7,374 bases of DNA from an uncultured Lachnospiraceae bacterium. Its GTDB lineage: Bacteria; Bacillota; Clostridia; Lachnospirales; Lachnospiraceae. This document shows, one piece after another, positions 5,569-7,374 of the stretch (the first letter of the stretch is position 1; every line of letters starts with the position of its first letter). The DNA is taken from the NCBI GenBank assembly GCA_910579805.1, contig CAJTWM010000041.1, positions 1-7,374 of the forward strand, in the 5' to 3' direction. Position numbers and translations under genes: made by a program. Below the pieces are notes generated by a model. It ran no database searches, was not told where the DNA came from, and worked only from the letters and a program-made list of their open reading frames with translations.

Positions 5569-6969
5569 ATGATTGAAAAAGACGGTAAAAAGTTATACCC
5601 GCTTACGGCGGCGCAAAAACTGCATTTTTATTACCAGCAGTTTTGTCCTAAAAAACAGGTCCTGAATATCGGAACCAGTCTGACGATACAGCAAAGCCTT
5701 GACTTTGGAGCTTTAAAAGAAGCGGTTTACAGAGCTTATGCAAGATGCGAAGCGATGCGGCTGCGTTTTACACAGGATGAAAAAGGAAACGTATATCAGT
5801 ATGTTGCCGAAAGGGAAGAAAGGGATATCGAGTTTTTCAGCTTCGCCGGATGGCAGGAATGCCATGCGCAGGATAAAATGCGGGAGTGGACGGAAATTCC
5901 GTTTGAACGGTTTGATTCGCCTTTAAACCGTGTAATCATGATCATTACGCCCGACGGCTATCAGGGAATCTACCTCCTTGTCGACCATATGACAATGGAT
6001 GCCCAGTCTATTGTCTGCTTTATGCGGGATGTGATCGAACTTTATTGTAACATGAAATACGAAGGGATCGATTATCCTCAGAATATGGCTTCTTACATCG
6101 AACAGTTGGAAAAAGATCTGGCATATGAAGCAGGAAGTAAGAAAAAAGAAAAAGATATTCAGTTTTTTGAAAATCTGATCTCTGAAAGCGAGCCGGTCTT
6201 CAACGGCGTTTCCGGTACCGGCCAGTTGGAAGAAGAACGAAAAACGATGAAAAATGAAAAAATCCGGGCGGTTACCAACGTTTCCGATAATGTAGACGCG
6301 GCCATCGACGTTTTCCAATTAGAAGCGCAGCCCAGCGAGCGGATGCTCCGGTTTTGTGAAGAAAACCATATTTCCATGGTATGCCTTTTGATGATGGGAC
6401 TTCGTACTTATTTACAGAAAGAAAACGGTAATGACGACGTTTCCATTGTAACGACTGTGGCAAGACGCGCTACTCTTTTAGAGAAAAAAAGCGGCGGTAC
6501 AAGAATCCATTGTTTCCCGTTCCGCAGTATCGTTTCCAGAGAAGATACCTTTATGGAAGGATTGCTAAAGATCAGAGACGGACAGAACAGGCTTTTCCGC
6601 CATGCAGACTATGATCCGACCGCATATTATGCTTATCGTAACAAGTGTTATGATTTAAAAGCAGGACAGACTTATGAACCTCTTTCCCTTACTTATCAGC
6701 CTCTGACCTTAAAAGGGAAAGGATTGGAACGATTAGGGGATATTCAGTATAAGTCGGCATGGTATTCTAACGGCGCCTGTGCCCACGCGCTATATCTTAC
6801 CGTCATGCACAGGGCGCAGGATAACGGACTGAATTTTAGTTTTGAGCATCAAAGAGGCGCTATATCCTATGAAACCCTGCAGCGCGTATACTATTATCTT
6901 TGCAGAATATTATTCAAAGGAATCGATCATCCTGATATGACCGTAGGAGAAATTATCGACAGCGTATAA
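5569..6969 (+). CDS. Standalone NRPS-type condensation-domain acyltransferase
   Basis: The product (466 residues from ATG 5569, 474 from ATG 5545) is about the length of one condensation domain and contains little else. It opens with YPLTAAQKLHFYYQ, the usual C-domain entry motif, and continues with ALKEAVYRAYARCEAMRLRF, matching the family helix and the LR-[ST]-type strand. The active-site motif reads VDHMTMDA. It keeps the catalytic second histidine (His140 from the 5569 start) and the structural aspartate (Asp144), but has D and A where canonical HHxxxDG has its first H and its G. The C-terminal half, with GGTRIHCFPFR and LNFSFEHQRGAISYETLQ, fits the second chloramphenicol-acetyltransferase-like lobe. 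Such enzymes join a carrier-bound acyl group to an amine or alcohol. The carrier protein encoded next is the obvious partner. No adenylation domain is fused or seen. A PapA- or alcohol-acyltransferase-like role is also possible. Confidence 0.85.
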   Translation: MIEKDGKKLYPLTAAQKLHFYYQQFCPKKQVLNIGTSLTIQQSLDFGALKEAVYRAYARCEAMRLRFTQDEKGNVYQYVAEREERDIEFFSFAGWQECHAQDKMREWTEIPFERFDSPLNRVIMIITPDGYQGIYLLVDHMTMDAQSIVCFMRDVIELYCNMKYEGIDYPQNMASYIEQLEKDLAYEAGSKKKEKDIQFFENLISESEPVFNGVSGTGQLEEERKTMKNEKIRAVTNVSDNVDAAIDVFQLEAQPSERMLRFCEENHISMVCLLMMGLRTYLQKENGNDDVSIVTTVARRATLLEKKSGGTRIHCFPFRSIVSREDTFMEGLLKIRDGQNRLFRHADYDPTAYYAYRNKCYDLKAGQTYEPLSLTYQPLTLKGKGLERLGDIQYKSAWYSNGACAHALYLTVMHRAQDNGLNFSFEHQRGAISYETLQRVYYYLCRILFKGIDHPDMTVGEIIDSV

Positions 6970-6986
6970 AAGCAGTATTTAAAAAT

Positions 6987-7023
6987 CACAGGTTTATGTC
7001 TGTACGGCGTCCATAAACCTGTG
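6987..7023. repeat. Perfect 12-bp stem-loop between the condensation and carrier-protein genes
   Basis: CACAGGTTTATG (6987-6998) is the exact reverse complement of CATAAACCTGTG (7012-7023), with a 13-base loop (TCTGTACGGCGTC). No T-run follows on the + strand, so it should not terminate the operon. A run of A at 6981-6985 would give a T-tract on the opposite strand, so it could stop antisense transcription entering from the right. It could also be an mRNA-stability or processing element that raises carrier-protein expression relative to the upstream genes. Confidence 0.65.
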
Positions 7024-7062
7024 GTCCGTTACAGGATCCCTATCATAAAGCCGTGCAGAAAT

Positions 7063-7068
7063 GAGGAG
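7063..7068 (+). promoter_or_regulatory. Ribosome binding site of the acyl carrier protein gene
   Basis: GAGGAG lies three bases before the ATG at 7072; if GAGG is the paired core the spacing is five. The spacing is tight but acceptable. It picks 7072 over the upstream in-frame GTG at 7021, which lies inside the stem-loop. Confidence 0.6.
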
Positions 7069-7071
7069 AAG

Positions 7072-7299
7072 ATGTTAGAACAATTAAAAGATATGATTTG
7101 CGAATATGTGGAAACGGATAGAAACCTGATCAACGAAAATTCCAGATTTATGGAAGATCTTGGATTTACTTCTTTTGATTTTATGAGCATGATCGGAGAA
7201 ATCGAAGAAAAATTTGACGTAGAAGTTGACGAACGGAAAGCCGCGGATATCAGAACCGTGGGAGAAGCTATGGAGTATATCAAAAGTTTGCAGGATTAA
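7072..7299 (+). CDS. Acyl carrier protein (standalone phosphopantetheine carrier)
   Basis: From ATG 7072 the product is 75 residues, the usual length of a discrete ACP. The helix I segment LEQLKDMICEYV is followed by an acidic loop and the attachment motif EDLGFTSFDFMSMIGEIEE. Ser34, in LGFTS, matches the serine of the common LGxDSL motif that receives 4'-phosphopantetheine. Here the residue before Ser is Thr and the one after is Phe, a small departure from DSL that suggests a pathway-specific ACP rather than the housekeeping AcpP. Helix III and the tail VGEAMEYIKSL are normal. Its likely partner is the condensation enzyme encoded just upstream, with which it would present an acyl thioester. 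The upstream in-frame GTG at 7021 would add 17 residues foreign to the family and lies in a hairpin, so it is not used. Confidence 0.93.
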   Translation: MLEQLKDMICEYVETDRNLINENSRFMEDLGFTSFDFMSMIGEIEEKFDVEVDERKAADIRTVGEAMEYIKSLQD

Positions 7300-7308
7300 C
7301 CTAGATTA

Positions 7309-7359
7309 TTCACGGCACAGCCGTGAAAGTGGCCGAAAGCCACATAGTTGCTATGTTTT
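7309..7359 (+). other. Tandem hairpin array at the end of the operon segment
   Basis: Three small stems follow one another just after the ACP stop. TTCACGGC (7309-7316) pairs perfectly with GCCGTGAA (7320-7327) across a three-base loop. GTGGC (7329-7333) pairs with GCCAC (7339-7343) around CGAAA. ACATAG (7342-7347) pairs with CTATGT (7351-7356) around TTG and is followed by TTTTA. The second and third stems share two bases, so full-length forms cannot coexist. The final T-run suggests a weak terminator or an attenuator ahead of further genes. No known riboswitch consensus was matched. Confidence 0.45.
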
Positions 7360-7374
7360 AACTGAATATTGCTT

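Noticed and set aside
7021..7071. GTG 7021 start giving a 92-residue carrier protein
   Set aside because: The GTG lies in the right arm of the 12-bp stem and lacks a ribosome binding site, and the added residues are not ACP-like. ATG 7072 gives the normal ACP length.
7309..7359. Cyclic-di-GMP (GEMM-I) riboswitch
   Set aside because: CACGGCACAG and a CGAAA loop recall parts of GEMM-I, but the conserved GGGACGCAAAGCC segment and receptor stem are absent, and the first stem closes on itself instead.

Overview
The window looks like a chromosomal segment from a moderately low-GC Gram-positive anaerobe, most likely Clostridia and plausibly Lachnospiraceae. That assignment is an inference. It rests on AGGAGG-type ribosome binding sites, short intergenic gaps, a lipobox lipoprotein, a bacterial NSS transporter and the general style of the proteins. 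No rRNA, tRNA, CRISPR array, insertion sequence or origin was recognised.

Left part (1-3141, + strand). The first 247 bases hold no convincing intact gene. They contain a possible frame-broken remnant of a coding sequence and a large inverted repeat at 154-211. Next comes a secreted lipoprotein of unknown function (248-1627). A neurotransmitter:sodium symporter (NSS) family transporter follows (1735-3141). Its leader has an unusual layout: the only good Shine-Dalgarno sequence is too far from the ATG unless a small perfect hairpin between them folds.

Middle (3222-4123). A strong hairpin terminator separates the transporter from a convergent TetR-family repressor gene (complement of 3242-3850). 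The last codons of the repressor gene form one arm of that terminator. The repressor has its own likely promoter on the minus strand. The gap between it and the rightward genes carries two near-identical 17-bp palindromes whose centres are 44 bp apart. One overlaps a probable -35 element, so they are the obvious operator pair.

Right part (4124-7299, + strand). Four closely spaced genes follow the operators: an SCP2-fold lipid-binding protein, a membrane-anchored alpha/beta hydrolase with an intact catalytic triad, a standalone NRPS-type condensation-domain acyltransferase, and a standalone acyl carrier protein with an intact phosphopantetheine serine. A perfect 12-bp stem lies between the last two. 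After the carrier protein, three tandem small hairpins occupy the end of the window.

Together the right part looks like the beginning, or most, of a small TetR-controlled acyl-transfer pathway: carrier protein plus condensation enzyme, with a hydrolase and a lipid-binding protein. It could make an N- or O-acyl lipid or a lipopeptide-like metabolite. No adenylation or acyl-ligase gene is inside the window, so the substrate is not determined. This cluster is the best candidate here for an undescribed system.
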